Source: Ascochyta rabiei (Eukaryota; Ascomycota; Dothideomycetes; Pleosporales; Didymellaceae). From it: a stretch of DNA of 64,000 nucleotides. Of the stretch, positions 44,248 through 54,540 are shown in pieces (the stretch's first letter is position 1; each line of letters opens with the position of its first letter). The position numbers and the translations under genes are program-made. The notes under the pieces were generated by a model. That model had not been told where the DNA came from. It worked only from the letters and a program-made list of their open reading frames with translations, and did no database searches. The stretch covers positions 434,001 through 498,000 of the forward strand of contig NC_082409.1 in NCBI RefSeq assembly GCF_004011695.2, in the 5' to 3' direction.

Positions 44248-46004
44248 CTAACGTGAACCCAATTCTAAATTTATACACTCCGATGCAACCTGCTCAAGTC
44301 CATCGAACACAGACGCAGATCTGTCAGTCCGACCCCAGGCTGCAGACACCATTACCAGGATCTTTCGCCCTTCCTTGAGAACTTTTGGGTGAGTTTGCGA
44401 CGCCAACAGCTATGAGGTTCACTCTCATTGCGGTGGCTGTTCCGAACCGGACGAAAATCTGGACCATCTCATCGTCGTATGAAGGTTGAGGTCAGCTCGG
44501 CATCATCATCATCGCTTATAGCAGACGGTGCAGTAGTAACATAGGGACTGTCGCCCATATCTGGCTTGGTGGCAGTGTTGTCTTCGGTGTTTTTATCTGG
44601 TCATTTGGATTCCCGGGAGCTGCTATCGACTCTCGACGTATATGAGCTGTAGGCCCATATGGTCAGTGTCGCTAAGAAGACAGCCGTTGGTTTGTCAGAG
44701 GCTTTACAGCTGTATCCTCTAACATGCCAAAAGAATCAACTGCTGGGCAACACAGCTAACCAGGCTTTGCATGGATCCCTTTGAGCCCAATCAAGAACGT
44801 TGCGTTCAGTATCAAGGGCTTGTTCGTGGTGGGCAGCATCTAAGGTTTGAGACGCACCATGGGGTAAGAGCACACGACTGAACTGGCCCAATTCTGGCAT
44901 GACCTGCTTTTTGCGGAAGAGGGTTACAGTCGCTGATGACAGCGAGGTTAGGCCAACAGTAAAATTGGCCATCGCCTAGAAACATATGCTGTGATCCTTA
45001 TTCTGTCCCACCTCAGCCAGTGAAGGCCAATCAACTGCAGATATTGGCTGCCAAAGCTTATCGATAGGCAAAGAGGCAAGCGCCAAATCAAGTGGTACGA
45101 GAAGCTGCTGTTCGAGATGGTAAATTGCCATGCAACCCAGGAGCTAGCACAAGTGTGCTGATGTCCTAGTTTGCAACGAATTTCTGATAGCACTCACCCA
45201 GATGGTATGGCCAACCCTACACTTACATTTGTCCAACAACAGGCCCCTCCACGCTAAATCCTTAGGATCGTCATAGGCATTGCCTTGAACATCTAGCAGT
45301 ATGGCCGTGGATGCCTTGGCTGGCAAAGCTAACGTACGTGCAAGTTCGATCATAGCACTATGCTGCGATTTTGCAAAGTGTAGTAGAGTCGAAGAGCCAG
45401 AGCGGAGCATAATAATCTGGGTACAAGTCATGGCTTGACCAAGAGCGACTCCGTGTCTATCTCTCTGGGTGTTTTTTTCTCTTCAACATCTCACTGTTGA
45501 ACTTGAGAATGATCGCCCCTCGAAGAAACTCGTGCAACGGCTCCAACATCCGGAAGTATTCGTCAGCCTCACCGTACTGACAGACCATTGCAATGCTGCG
45601 AGTGCAAGCAGCCAGCGAACACTGATACAGGGGACTTGGTCGTGTAATATTGGCGTGGTTGTGTCGAAATTCTCAAAATAAAGCTGAGAGCGCATGTTCA
45701 GGGAAGGAAGATCAGGAATCCCTGAAGTTGTATACAACGGGAAGTTCGCGCCTTTGTTGCGACAGATTCGGATGAAGTTTCGTTGCGTCTCTGCGTAGAT
45801 TGAGTCCATGAGTAGCGGTGTCGGCATGCTACTGCCGGCTGAAGCGGCCGCATCGTCGACGAGAATGTGGTCGGTAGCCGGAAAACACAAGCTGGCACTC
45901 TACACTAAAGCCTGGACACGATCGTTGGGTGCTTGGGCGGGCCAACCGAGAGCTGATCCGGCGAGGAAGACGGGAGGTGTGAAAGTGGTGGATGTACGAG
46001 ACAT
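44248..46004 (-). pseudogene. Decayed fungal transcription factor gene (Fungal_trans type)
   Basis: Recognisable pieces follow one another in correct order but different frames. From the ATG 46004 the frame reads MSRTSTTFTPPVFLAGSALG until an in-frame TAG at 45902-45900, continues in the same frame through MDSIYAETQRNFIRICR and LYFENFDTTTPILHDQ to WLLALAAL, then shifts (near 45590) into MVCQYGEADEYFRMLEPLHE with FLRGAIILKFNSEM. Later come LHFAKSQHSAMIELARTLAL, then DKCKCRVGHTIWVSAIRNSL, a shifted LVPLDLALASLPIDKLWQPI, then MPELGQFSRVLLPHG, FLATLTIWAYSSYTSR, DDEMVQIFVRFGTA and, after another shift, KVLKEGRKILVMVSAAWGR to a stop at 44250-44248. This order resembles the middle homology region of C2H2-type fungal regulators. 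No zinc finger is present upstream, where the next gene begins at once. Non-functional. Confidence 0.8.
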
Positions 46005-46140
46005 CTTGTTTGGGCCGTATTACTTCATGGCGAATAGTGAGGGTAAGGTCACATGAGATTAGGTATGATCAAAGGCTGAATCCGTCTGAAATGATATCGA
46101 GACTGGAGGTCTGTGCGAAAAGCGTCCGCTGCGTTCTATA

Positions 46141-46755
46141 CTACAACGCAACATGCTGAAAGCTCAGCCCCGCCCCCAAAACGGCTCCGTACCAGATCAT
46201 GGCTCCCAGACCAACCAGGTTGGTGATGCTACTGATACTATGCAGGATAGAGAATTGTCTGTTCAGAGCCTGCATCTCGGGGCTATGCGGACCCTTGTCG
46301 TAGGCCGCCTTCCCATCCCTTGTCTCCTGATGTTTCCGGATCTTCATGATATCGGTTGTCTTTGGTCCCACGTACACCAGGTTGGCCACTGCCGTGACCA
46401 GCATCGTGCTGATGAGCCATCCGTTCAATTTATCAGTTGCAGACTGGAGAACGGGCGTAGACGACAGGTAAGGTACCAGGCGGCTCGCTCCGGACGGGTA
46501 GGTGAATAGCATGGCAAGGGGCGTGATTGTTTGGAGGGTAAAGTACACAGGGAAGGTGTGTTTCTGGAGAGTTGAGAATTGTGGCCGAGGTAGGACCTTG
46601 AAGGCTACGACGCCAGCGATGAAGGATTGAAATAGTGTGCTGCCGAGGAGAGTGCCATAGCTGGAAGTTGTCAGCTCGAGATCGGGAAATCATATAGACA
46701 ACACAAACCTAAGCAAATGGTATGTAGCGGGGTTCTTAAACGAGTATGAAGCCAT
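46141..46755 (-). CDS. TMEM205-like (DUF4149) membrane protein, 2 exons
   Basis: Exon 1 is 46755-46709 (MASYSFKNPATYHLL) and exon 2 is 46660-46141, across a 48-bp intron; product 188 residues. Splicing yields LLSYGTLLGSTLFQSFIAGV and VAFKVLPRPQFSTLQKHTFP, the hallmark start of the TMEM205/DUF4149 family, followed by VYFTLQTITPLAMLFTYPSG, GWLISTMLVTAVANLVYVGP, and a final membrane helix around SSITNLVGLGAMIWYGAVLG. Four membrane segments are expected. The human relative is linked to drug handling, but the fungal role is unknown. Divergent from EFM7 with about 346 bp between the starts. Intact, unlike the broken gene immediately downstream. Confidence 0.9.
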
Positions 46756-47101
46756 TGTTGCGGCTAGCAATTGCCGAATGCTGCCGTCTGAAGTGTGTGT
46801 AGCACTGCTGGACGTGTGGCGCGATGCGGTTGACAAAAGGGCAGGCGAGGTATTGGTTCTGTGCAGAAGAAGGAGATGTTTGGCGTGGAGAGAGTGACAA
46901 GCTTCTATGGTGGCGTAGCTTCCATATATGTGTTGCCTCAACGGTCTACAGTCGCGATGGGTCGATGATGAGCTCACGACATGCTCCACGCGACATCCCT
47001 GCGGCCGCCACACGCTAGACTCCGCTTCGTGCCCGCGGCTCCTCCGTCATCTACACGGCGAAAGAGGGAAGGCCAAGCGACCGCTGGTATATTCACGCGC
47101 A
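46756..47101. promoter_or_regulatory. Bidirectional promoter, TMEM205-like / EFM7
   Basis: 346 bp between two diverging start codons. The EFM7 frame is open through part of it but the translation is not family-like. Confidence 0.5.
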
Positions 47102-48146
47102 ATGCTTCTCCCCACCTTGATAGATATTCGGCGGCCGGAGGGCAAGGATCTTGACCCCGAAGACATCTTTGGGTCCTCGCTTGGCGGCATCTTCACCGAC
47201 GACCTGCAGAACCAGCACGGCGACGATCCCGATACCGCCATTGTGTACAAGAATGCACGACACGGCAACCTGGAGTTCCGAACCGCAGATATCAACGGCG
47301 AGGAGGAGAGGCGGAAGATGGCGCACTACTTGTGGAATGCTGGTGTCCTGATGGCTGAGCTGGTCGGGGGCAGGCCAGCAGAGGGGCAAGCTGGGCCAAT
47401 CGACGTTGTAAGCCCCGAGGGGTGGAAGAACGGCGAATGGTGGGTAGACAAGGAAGAAGAGAGGTCGTGGAGTGTGGAAGGCGAGACGGTGATTGAGCTC
47501 GGTGCAGGTGTGTTGGGCTGAGCGCAGAGGAAGAAGAGATGGCTGATGGATTATCGATGCAGGCGTAGGATTGGGTGGTGTCATGAGCGCACTCGCTGGC
47601 GCAAAAGAGGTATAGCAAACTTCTGCTTGTATTCCATGTTACCGTGGGCTGACGCATCATCTCAAGGTCACCATCACTGATTACCCAGCTCCCCCGATCC
47701 TCGAGGCTATCAAGACCAACGTTAGGAGGAACTTGGAAGAACCCCTCCGCTCTCGAGTGGCAGTTCAAGGCCACCTATGGGGCCATGTCTCGTCCGATTT
47801 CGCTGGCGCACACGCCCACCGTTATACACGTGTCCTAGCAGCGGATTGCCTATGGATGCTTGGGGAGCACGAGAATCTAGCAAGGTCGATGCTGCATTTC
47901 CTCGCAGATGTCCCGGACGCTCGAGTCCTGTGCATCGCTGGTTTCCACACAGGACGCGCCAAACTGGTGCCATTCTTCGAGGATGTGGTTCCTCGGCAGG
48001 GGCTCGAGGTAGAGGAGCTGTACGAGATGGATGCGGATGGTGGGCGGCGGCCCTGGGCGAAGGAGCGAGATGGAGGAAGGGAGGACATTGGTGAGCGGAA
48101 GAAGTGGCTTGTGGTGTCGAAGATACGGCGGCGCGCCGTCCAGTGA
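47102..48146 (+). CDS. EFM7: Protein N-methyltransferase EFM7 (NNT1), 3 exons
   Basis: SAM-dependent seven-beta-strand methyltransferase; the yeast enzyme modifies the N-terminal Gly and the adjacent Lys of eEF1A. Exons 47102-47507, 47563-47609 and 47667-48146 give 310 residues; the middle exon is only 47 bp. Characteristic blocks: PEDIFGSSLGGIFTDDLQNQ-like start, HYLWNAGVLMAELV, then VIELGAGVGLGGVMSALAGA (SAM motif I, formed across intron 1), KEVTITDYPAPPILEAIKTN, VQGHLWGH, and VLAADCLWMLGEHENLARSM (post-II region). The C-terminal part with GFHTGRAKLVPFFEDVV is also family-like. The start at 47102 is favoured because it lines up with the family N-terminus. Convergent with EFM4, only 22 bp between the stop codons. 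Confidence 0.93.
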
Positions 48147-48168
48147 GGGCAGACAGCGAGCATGAAGC

Positions 48169-48897
48169 TCAAGCCTTCCGCCTGAAGCAAAGCGTGCAAA
48201 CACTCGTCCCCGTCTTCCCTCCGAATGTGAAGCTCGGATACTTCACCTTGCTCTCGTACACCAGCTCACCCCCTTCCACGTCAAACCAGCCCTTGACCTC
48301 GTCTTCGGTCCAGTTGCAGCTGGTAATCAGAAACCGGCCGCCCTTGGTGATCAACTTCTCCACCTTTTCTCTGTAGCCTTCACATATTCTCCGCCCTTGT
48401 GCGTCTGTCTCCTGCGCAAGGCAAATTGCATCGAACGTGCCCTTGTCCAGCACAACGTCGAACCCCCCAGCCAACCAAGCCCCCGGCTCTTCGCCCAGAA
48501 GATCCCATTCGTGGAACTCAATGTCCGCATACTCGTCGCCTTTGGAGTCGCGGATCTCGTTGGCGAGCTTCACACTTTGCGGCGCATAGTCCACGCCCAC
48601 CATCCGACCCTCCCACTCATCCTCCCTCAGCGCAAACAGCAAATGTCCATTCCCCGTACCAAGATCCAAGAAGCGCGTCGGTGTCTCGTCGCTCGACGCG
48701 TCTTTGTGCAGCTGTCCCTCGTCTGATGAGTTTTCGAGAAAAGAGAGCATGCGCTCCTCTGCGCCCGCGTCGCTAAACCAAATCGTTCCTTGGTCGTCAG
48801 GGTTCGAGGAGAAATTTCGACGCTCGGTCGTGTAGGCGGCGTCCCAGTAGGATTTGGTGCCCAGCTCAGAGGTATTGAGATGTTCGGGGTTGGACAT
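48169..48897 (-). CDS. EFM4: Protein-lysine methyltransferase EFM4 (METTL10-like)
   Basis: SAM-dependent methyltransferase; yeast Efm4 and human EEF1AKMT2 methylate a lysine of eEF1A (Lys316 in yeast). Single exon, 242 residues. It starts with LNTSELGTKSYWDAAYTTER, the family signature, then GTIWFSDAGAEERMLSFL, motif I RFLDLGTGNGHLLFALRED near 75-90, VGVDYAPQSVKLANEI, DIEFHEWDLL, and DVVLDKGTFDAICLA, followed by FLITSCNWTEDEVKGWF. All core SAM-binding residues are present. It shares its 3' flank with EFM7, whose known target is the same elongation factor; that adjacency is noted separately. No regulatory element recognised. Confidence 0.94.
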   Translation of the reverse strand: MSNPEHLNTSELGTKSYWDAAYTTERRNFSSNPDDQGTIWFSDAGAEERMLSFLENSSDEGQLHKDASSDETPTRFLDLGTGNGHLLFALREDEWEGRMVGVDYAPQSVKLANEIRDSKGDEYADIEFHEWDLLGEEPGAWLAGGFDVVLDKGTFDAICLAQETDAQGRRICEGYREKVEKLITKGGRFLITSCNWTEDEVKGWFDVEGGELVYESKVKYPSFTFGGKTGTSVCTLCFRRKA

Positions 48898-49171
48898 GGC
48901 GACGGCTATTCAAGGGCTGAATTGAATGTTGTTGCGTGCGCCTCGGCATCCGGTGGTCAGAATTTCGAGGGTTCTTGGAGGGGCACTTCCAGGCCCCCCG
49001 CTCATCGCACGGGAAATCCGACAGGTAGGCGAGATCTAGACCAGACCAGCCAGGAACATGACGTAGGAGGAGGTCGACCGAGCTTCATTGCTTTCAGGCC
49101 GCCCTTCGCCCCCAGACCGACCGCTACACTGTCCGCGACGGCAATTCAAACACCATCCCCATCGTCAAACC

Positions 49172-49825
49172 ATGGCCAGCTCCATGTCCACACTCAGTAC
49201 CCTCCCACCCTTTCTCTTCGCCTCTGCCCTCTCGGCATATGGCCTCTTCCTCTGCAAGGAAAACATCACCCGCCTGCAGCAGTACGAAAAGCAGAGCGAA
49301 AAGGCCGCAGAATGGAGCAACGCGGCCGCCCGGCGCATGCACAAGACGCGCACCACGCAGACGAGCGGTACACTCTCGGTGCGTTCTTTTCCTCTCCTCC
49401 CGCTTCGCCCTCTACACCTCACTTGCGTTGCCTGAGCGGATTGACTGATGTCTGTGTACTTGTAGTTGCTCCTCTCCTTTGTTGCCTCCACCGCCCTCCC
49501 CTTGCTCACATCCAAACACACGCCCACCATCCTCGGCATCACTGGTCTTGCAGCAGCGGCTATACTGTATACTGCGCGAACACACATGGCGAATTTCTGG
49601 AACGAAGGAAAGCAGACGAAGATCCCGTTTGTCCAGAAGTTCAACGATGCGATCAGGGGCAGTGAGAAGGTGGTCCTGATTCTAGAGACGCTGAGTTTCA
49701 GCTGGGGTGCTGCGGGGTGCGTATGGGCACTGGGCTGGGGAGCCGTGGGCGTGGGGATTTGGGGAGTGGTAGCTGGGGCCAGGACGGCGTGGATGTTCAA
49801 CCAAGGGTGGGGGAGCAGTTTGTAG
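49172..49825 (+). CDS. Hypothetical multi-pass membrane protein, 2 exons
   Basis: Exons 49172-49378 and 49466-49825 (intron 87 bp) give 188 residues. The start is a well-placed ATG (CAAACCATGG). Hydrophobic segments: FLFASALSAYGLFL near 15-28, LLLSFVASTALPLLTS near 70-85, TILGITGLAAAAILY near 90-104, and WGAAGCVWALGWGAVGVGIW with GVVAGA near the C-terminus. Between the first two lies a charged helix ITRLQQYEKQSEKAAEWSNA. The segment HMANFWNEGKQTKIPFVQKF suggests a soluble loop. I recognise no named family. Divergent from EFM4 with 274 bp between starts. Confidence 0.8.
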
Positions 49826-50028
49826 CGCGCGTTCGACACATGGGTCGTTGGCGATACTGGAAGATTCGACGAATGCGTTTCTGTCGCGGCAGAGAATAGG
49901 CCCATATAACGTGGCTAAGAAGGCAAGTAAACGTGCGCGTACAAACACCCTCTTTTTGGCTTTCGTGGTTTCCTATTTCGTTCTGCGAATCAGGCTATCT
50001 ACGCCGTTGAGCGTTGGATGGTGCCAGT

Positions 50029-52164
50029 CTATTCGAGTCCGCTCATTTCCCTGACCAGCCTCATGCTATCCGCCTCCCGAGTCCATTCCTCGATCCTCGC
50101 TCCTACGTCCCCGACCAACCTCTCGTACGTCTCATTCACAAAGAACAGACTTGTATGCGCAGCCACTTCATCCATGCCCTCCATGTACACGCGGATCCAT
50201 GTGGGGTCTTTGTGGCCCGAGCCGTCTTTGGGAGGAAGCATGCAAAATTTGCCCAACTTCTTCTCCTTTTCCTTCTTCCTGTCTGCTTTGGTGTCACTTG
50301 AATCGGCTTCGGTCTCGGTGCTTTCAGTGGTGTTGGACGTGTAGTTGGAGTCGGTCATGGATGCTTGGTCGTTGGGGGAGGCTTGGCTGAGGATTGCGCT
50401 GCGAGAGAAATCATAGCTTGCGTACGGGCTGTGCGAAGATTGGTCGCCGAGTTGCATTGTGTGGAGGCCTGATTCCAAGCCTGGTGTCTCCACTCCTGGT
50501 GCTTCTTGGGCGCTGGCCGTTGTATCTTGGTTTGGAGGTGGGTACTCCTTTCCTTCGAGTCTCGCCTGTTCCCTTGCCATCCTCTCCTTTTCCTTGTCTA
50601 GCCTGAGCTCTTCGCCTGTCAACTCGGGTTTCGGCTTCGGTAGTGGCACAGCAGCCCTCTCTTGCCGCTGTTTTTCCATCTCTTCTTCGATGTCTTCTCG
50701 TTCATGGATAATCTTGTTGCGTGCTCTCACTGCTTTCTGGTACTCTTCGAGAGCTTCGTCGTACTCTCTTTCAGCAGCTCGTCGTTGTGCCCTGTCTGTG
50801 ATCTGCGCAAGATCGACAAAAGGTGGCTCCTGTGGTATAGGTGGAATCTGTGGGAGGGTTTGCTGATTTTTATTACAATGTGAAGAGCTCTTCTGCAGAC
50901 TGGTCTCGAGAAGGCCATCTCGCGGAGCAACAGAATCAAACTCTTCCCTTGGTTGTTCCTTGGAACTATCACGACTCGAGCTTGTTATCTTGACATCGTG
51001 CTGCGATTGATCTACAGGGCCACTCGCATCGCTATCACGATGCTGCAGCGACATGCTACCCGCACGAGACGGCGAGGGGCTTTTTGGTGATTTAGGCTTC
51101 TTCGGTCTGCCAGTACTTGCAGTGTAGTAGTTGACGAATCGTATCCGAGGGGGCGATTGTACATCTGGGTTGCCCATGCGTCGTTTGGTCTCGTCATCTT
51201 CCTCAAGAGCTCGCACTCGTGCATACCTATCCTTCAGTTCTTTGTAGTCGGCCATGGCACTGCCAAACTCAAAGTGCGACTTTACCAGGCCTTTACCAGC
51301 CTCCCTAATGCCACTAGAGTGCTTGTTAAACCAGTGCAGTGCATTCTCCCAGCCCTTGCGGGCCGGCAGGTGAACATCATTGGGGAAAGAGGGGTTGTAG
51401 TTGGGATCTGCCGGTTTTGGGTTAAAGATTGTGCTCATCCGGCTGGGCTTGTTCTCTGTCGAGCCTGACGTGAGTATCTGGTCTTGTGGTGGTGCTACTT
51501 TTGTGAAGATGCTTCCTAGTCCTGCTTTGATAATGCCAGGGTGCATGCCAACAAAGGGAACATCGAAGTTGATGATGCCAACAATGCGGTGACGGAACAG
51601 AAGAGCAACATCGGCAGCGAGAAGTCCTCCCATGGAGTGACCAAGAAGGATGACGTCGGTCCACTGGTCTTCGTGGGGTGCTAGCCTAGTACCGGTCAGC
51701 TCTATGGTCGTTTGGTAAAGGCTAGTGCGTTGGGATGCTCACCAGGCAGAGAATTGATCCCTTGCTTGCTCGAGACTGTATCGTGCTCGGTATCTGGGAT
51801 AGATCTTGGTATGGACCACGTGCGTTTCAGCCAGTGTCACGGTGACGAGATTGTGAACGTGGGCCGGAAAGCTCCTGAAACTTGTCTCATTGCCCATGAA
51901 GCCATGGACGTACACGAGCAGTATACGGCGACGTCCCGTATTCTCCAATGTGGGGTCTGGAACCAGCGACTGCGTCGATGAGGATCGAGGATCCTGTGAC
52001 GACATGGCCATGACCGAAGTGTAGCTGGGAGGCGAGCTCATCTCGTTTGATTGTGAGGCCCGTGGTGGTAGAGGCGGGGGTGCTCCTCTGATGTTGCTGT
52101 TACCGTCGCCGTTAATGTTGCTGTTGGCTTCATCCTGGTTTGCGAAATTCGAAAGCGACGTCAT
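50029..52164 (-). CDS. DUF676-type serine esterase/lipase with long charged tail, 2 exons
   Basis: Exons 52164-51743 and 51685-50029 (intron 57 bp) give 692 residues; ATG 52164 is the first in frame. The N-terminal 70 residues are disordered (GAPPPLPPRASQSNEMSSPP). The alpha/beta-hydrolase core follows: RRILLVYVHGFMGNETSFRS, then DVILLGHSMGGLLAADVALL with Ser158 as the expected nucleophile, and IINFDVPFVGMHPGIIKAGL. This matches the DUF676 putative lipase group related to yeast ROG1-type proteins. Residues from about 330 on are low-complexity, with a coiled-coil-like stretch KIIHEREDIEEEMEKQRQER and a Lys/Glu-rich segment, and the chain ends HTSLFFVNETYERLVGDVGA plus a helical tail. Substrate unknown, probably a lipid. 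Lacks a signal peptide. Confidence 0.88.
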
Positions 52165-52551
52165 TTTCAGATTGGGTGGGCGGTGAGTGGCTGCGCATGG
52201 CACTGGGTCGGCGCGACAATCAGGAAGGGTGCATGGTTTATCAATTCAGGATGCTATGGGAAAACGTGTTTGCTGTTGACTTGAGCGTGATCGTGGCGGT
52301 GCAAGGCGCGGGGTCTTGAACGTTGGGACACCTGCAGCTGGCCGGCATCAACATGGTTACGAGATACGACAGCTATACGACGGTGAATTAGAATCCGAGC
52401 CACAAGGAATCGATGCAAAGTTTGGGCATGTCCTATGGAAGCACCTCAGCTTCACGTGAGAGGTGGGTCTGTGTGTTTTGCTCACGTGAGTTGCGACGCG
52501 TGGAGGGAGACGGGTTGCGGCCGATGGCACGAGCGAGGGAATGGGGCCGTG

Positions 52552-52921
52552 CAGTCAGTCAGTCAGTCAGTCAGGCAGGCAGTCAGTCAGTCAGGCAGTC
52601 AGTCAGTCAGTCAGGCAGTCAGTCAGTCAGTCAGGCAGTCAGTCAGTCAGTCAGGCAGTCAGTCAGTCAGTCAGGCAGTCAGTCAGTCAGTCAGTCAGGC
52701 AGTCAGTCAGTCAGTCAGGCAGTCAGTCAGTCAGTCAGGCAGTCAGTCAGTCAGTCAGGCAGTCAGTCAGTCACTCACTCACTCACTCAGGCAGTCAGTC
52801 AGTCACTCACTCACTCACTCAGGCAGTCAGTCAGTCACTCACTCACTCACTCACTCACTCACTCACTCACTCACTCACTCACTCACTCACTCACTCACTC
52901 ACTCACTCACTCAGGCAGTCA
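52552..52921. repeat. Tetranucleotide array (CAGT)n/(CAGG)/(CACT)n with 16-bp order
   Basis: The left two thirds consist mostly of 16-bp units (CAGT)3-CAGG; the right third is mostly pure CACT with a few CAGG-CAGT blocks between. Period four gives open frames in all three plus-strand frames (repeating QSVS and HSLT), which are not genes. Confidence 0.95.
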
Positions 52922-53786
52922 CGCAAACATGGCGCCCCCAAAGTGAAAGCACTAGACTAGGCATTGAAGGCAATAGGAACGGGTGTCCGGTCATGCATGA
53001 AGCATCGGGAGGAGGATTAGCCAGACAGCGGCGATGCTTGGCAATACATGATGAAAGCCACGCAGGGCTGGAAGCGGCTTGGTGTTGTATGGGGCAGAGA
53101 CAGCAGGCTGGGTGTTTGGGGGCAGCTGTTGGTCGCGCAAAGGGCTGCATGCAACGACGGAGGGTAGCCGTGTAGCTATGAAGTATGAACGGAGAGCGCG
53201 GGTGGAACGACGATAGTCTTGTGGGCGAGCGTTCCAGAAAGGCGCGTTCCCGAATGGACGGCTCGAGGTGGTGCGAGCGTCACCAGGGCTTGGGCTGCTG
53301 CAGGGTCGGCGTGGAGCGGCAGGAGCATCTCTTGGCTGGATATCGCGGGCGTGCATGACTGGCTGTAGCGCTGCAGAGTCCTTCACTCCACTCTACTAAC
53401 ACTCGAGCGTCCAACCAAACACGGCGGTGCCTGGGGAGCCAGGACGCAGCGTGAAAGAAGTTCGGCATCCCCTCCCAAGCGTTTCAAGCTTCCCTTCTTC
53501 ACCCGTCCCTCGTGGCCGGCACTCAGGAGGGCTTCCCGTATTTCTGCGCGTCATGGTACGGAAATAGAAGAGCCCACAGATTTAGCGACTACGAAGTACG
53601 GACTAGATACCTACGGCCCACGGACAGGGGCCCACCAGCAGTCCAGCACTCCAGCACACGAAAGCAAGCCAATCTCGCTTGAAGCCAATCCCAGCAATCA
53701 GCGCTCCCGTGCCACGGCAAACGGCCAGGCCGCGCTGCTCACTCGCCGCTGCTTGCATCTCTTCCCACCTGCACGGCGTGCCAGAC

Positions 53787-53836
53787 TCCAGCGTCCAGCG
53801 TCCAGCGCCCAGCGTCCAGCGTCCAGCGTCCAGCGC
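53787..53836. repeat. Short minisatellite, unit CCAGCGT
   Basis: About seven copies of a 7-bp unit (CCAGCGT or CCAGCGC). Confidence 0.8.
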
Positions 53837-54540
53837 CGTTGTGCCCCTCTTCACCCCAACCAGACCTCCGCTGCGACGTCGACAATCCGCTCTCGCAGCG
53901 CGCCCGCAACGGGAGGGAAGCCACAAACTCGTTTGTCTGGAGTCTTGCATGCACCGCTCCACGTTCAGGCCCCCTTCGATTCAGACTGCAACCTTTGGTC
54001 CGCCGTCGCACACCACGCCTAGTCCCCCGCCCCGTCCGCTTGTTGCACCATCCATAGCACACAGCACCGACTGCAACAAACCATCCGCCATAGCGAGCCT
54101 TGCTGCCTCATAGTCGCTCCCTTCGCCCACCCGCTCGCGCCCCCAAACACCTTCGCGCAGCATATGCTGGTCCATTGACCGCGTCCAGGTGTGTACTACG
54201 CTTCGACCATCGTGAACTGCAGTTCGCTGCACGTACTAATCGTTGCTTTCCTCAGTCACTCCCGCACCAGCCAGAGCTTGGCAGCCGTTCGTTTCTCGAC
54301 ATTCACTCGCACACTACGCATCGCCCTCCATTGTATCCATTGACTGGACTCCTGCATCGCCCAGCGCTTTTGCGTCCCTTCATTAGCACCGTCTAGCATC
54401 GCTTGCGACTACCGTCCAGCTGCATCCCATCATTCGAAACACATGTTCCGCGAGCACGCCCACAGCATCACCCTCCCCACCATCAACATCACCACCACCA
54501 CCACGCTGGATCCATCACCTACGCGCAACTAGCGTCACTC

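Larger units (their letters stand above)
52165..54540. other. Repeat-containing intergenic region, about 2.4 kb
   Basis: Contains the CAGT/CACT array (52552-52921) and a short GTCCAGC minisatellite (about 53787-53836). Several long open frames here are artefacts of repeats without stop codons. The right part is C-rich and is the 5' flank of the following membrane-protein gene. Confidence 0.55.

Noticed and set aside
52413..53175. Three overlapping plus-strand open frames rich in QSVS/HSLT
   Set aside because: They are generated by the stop-free tetranucleotide array; no coding context on either side.
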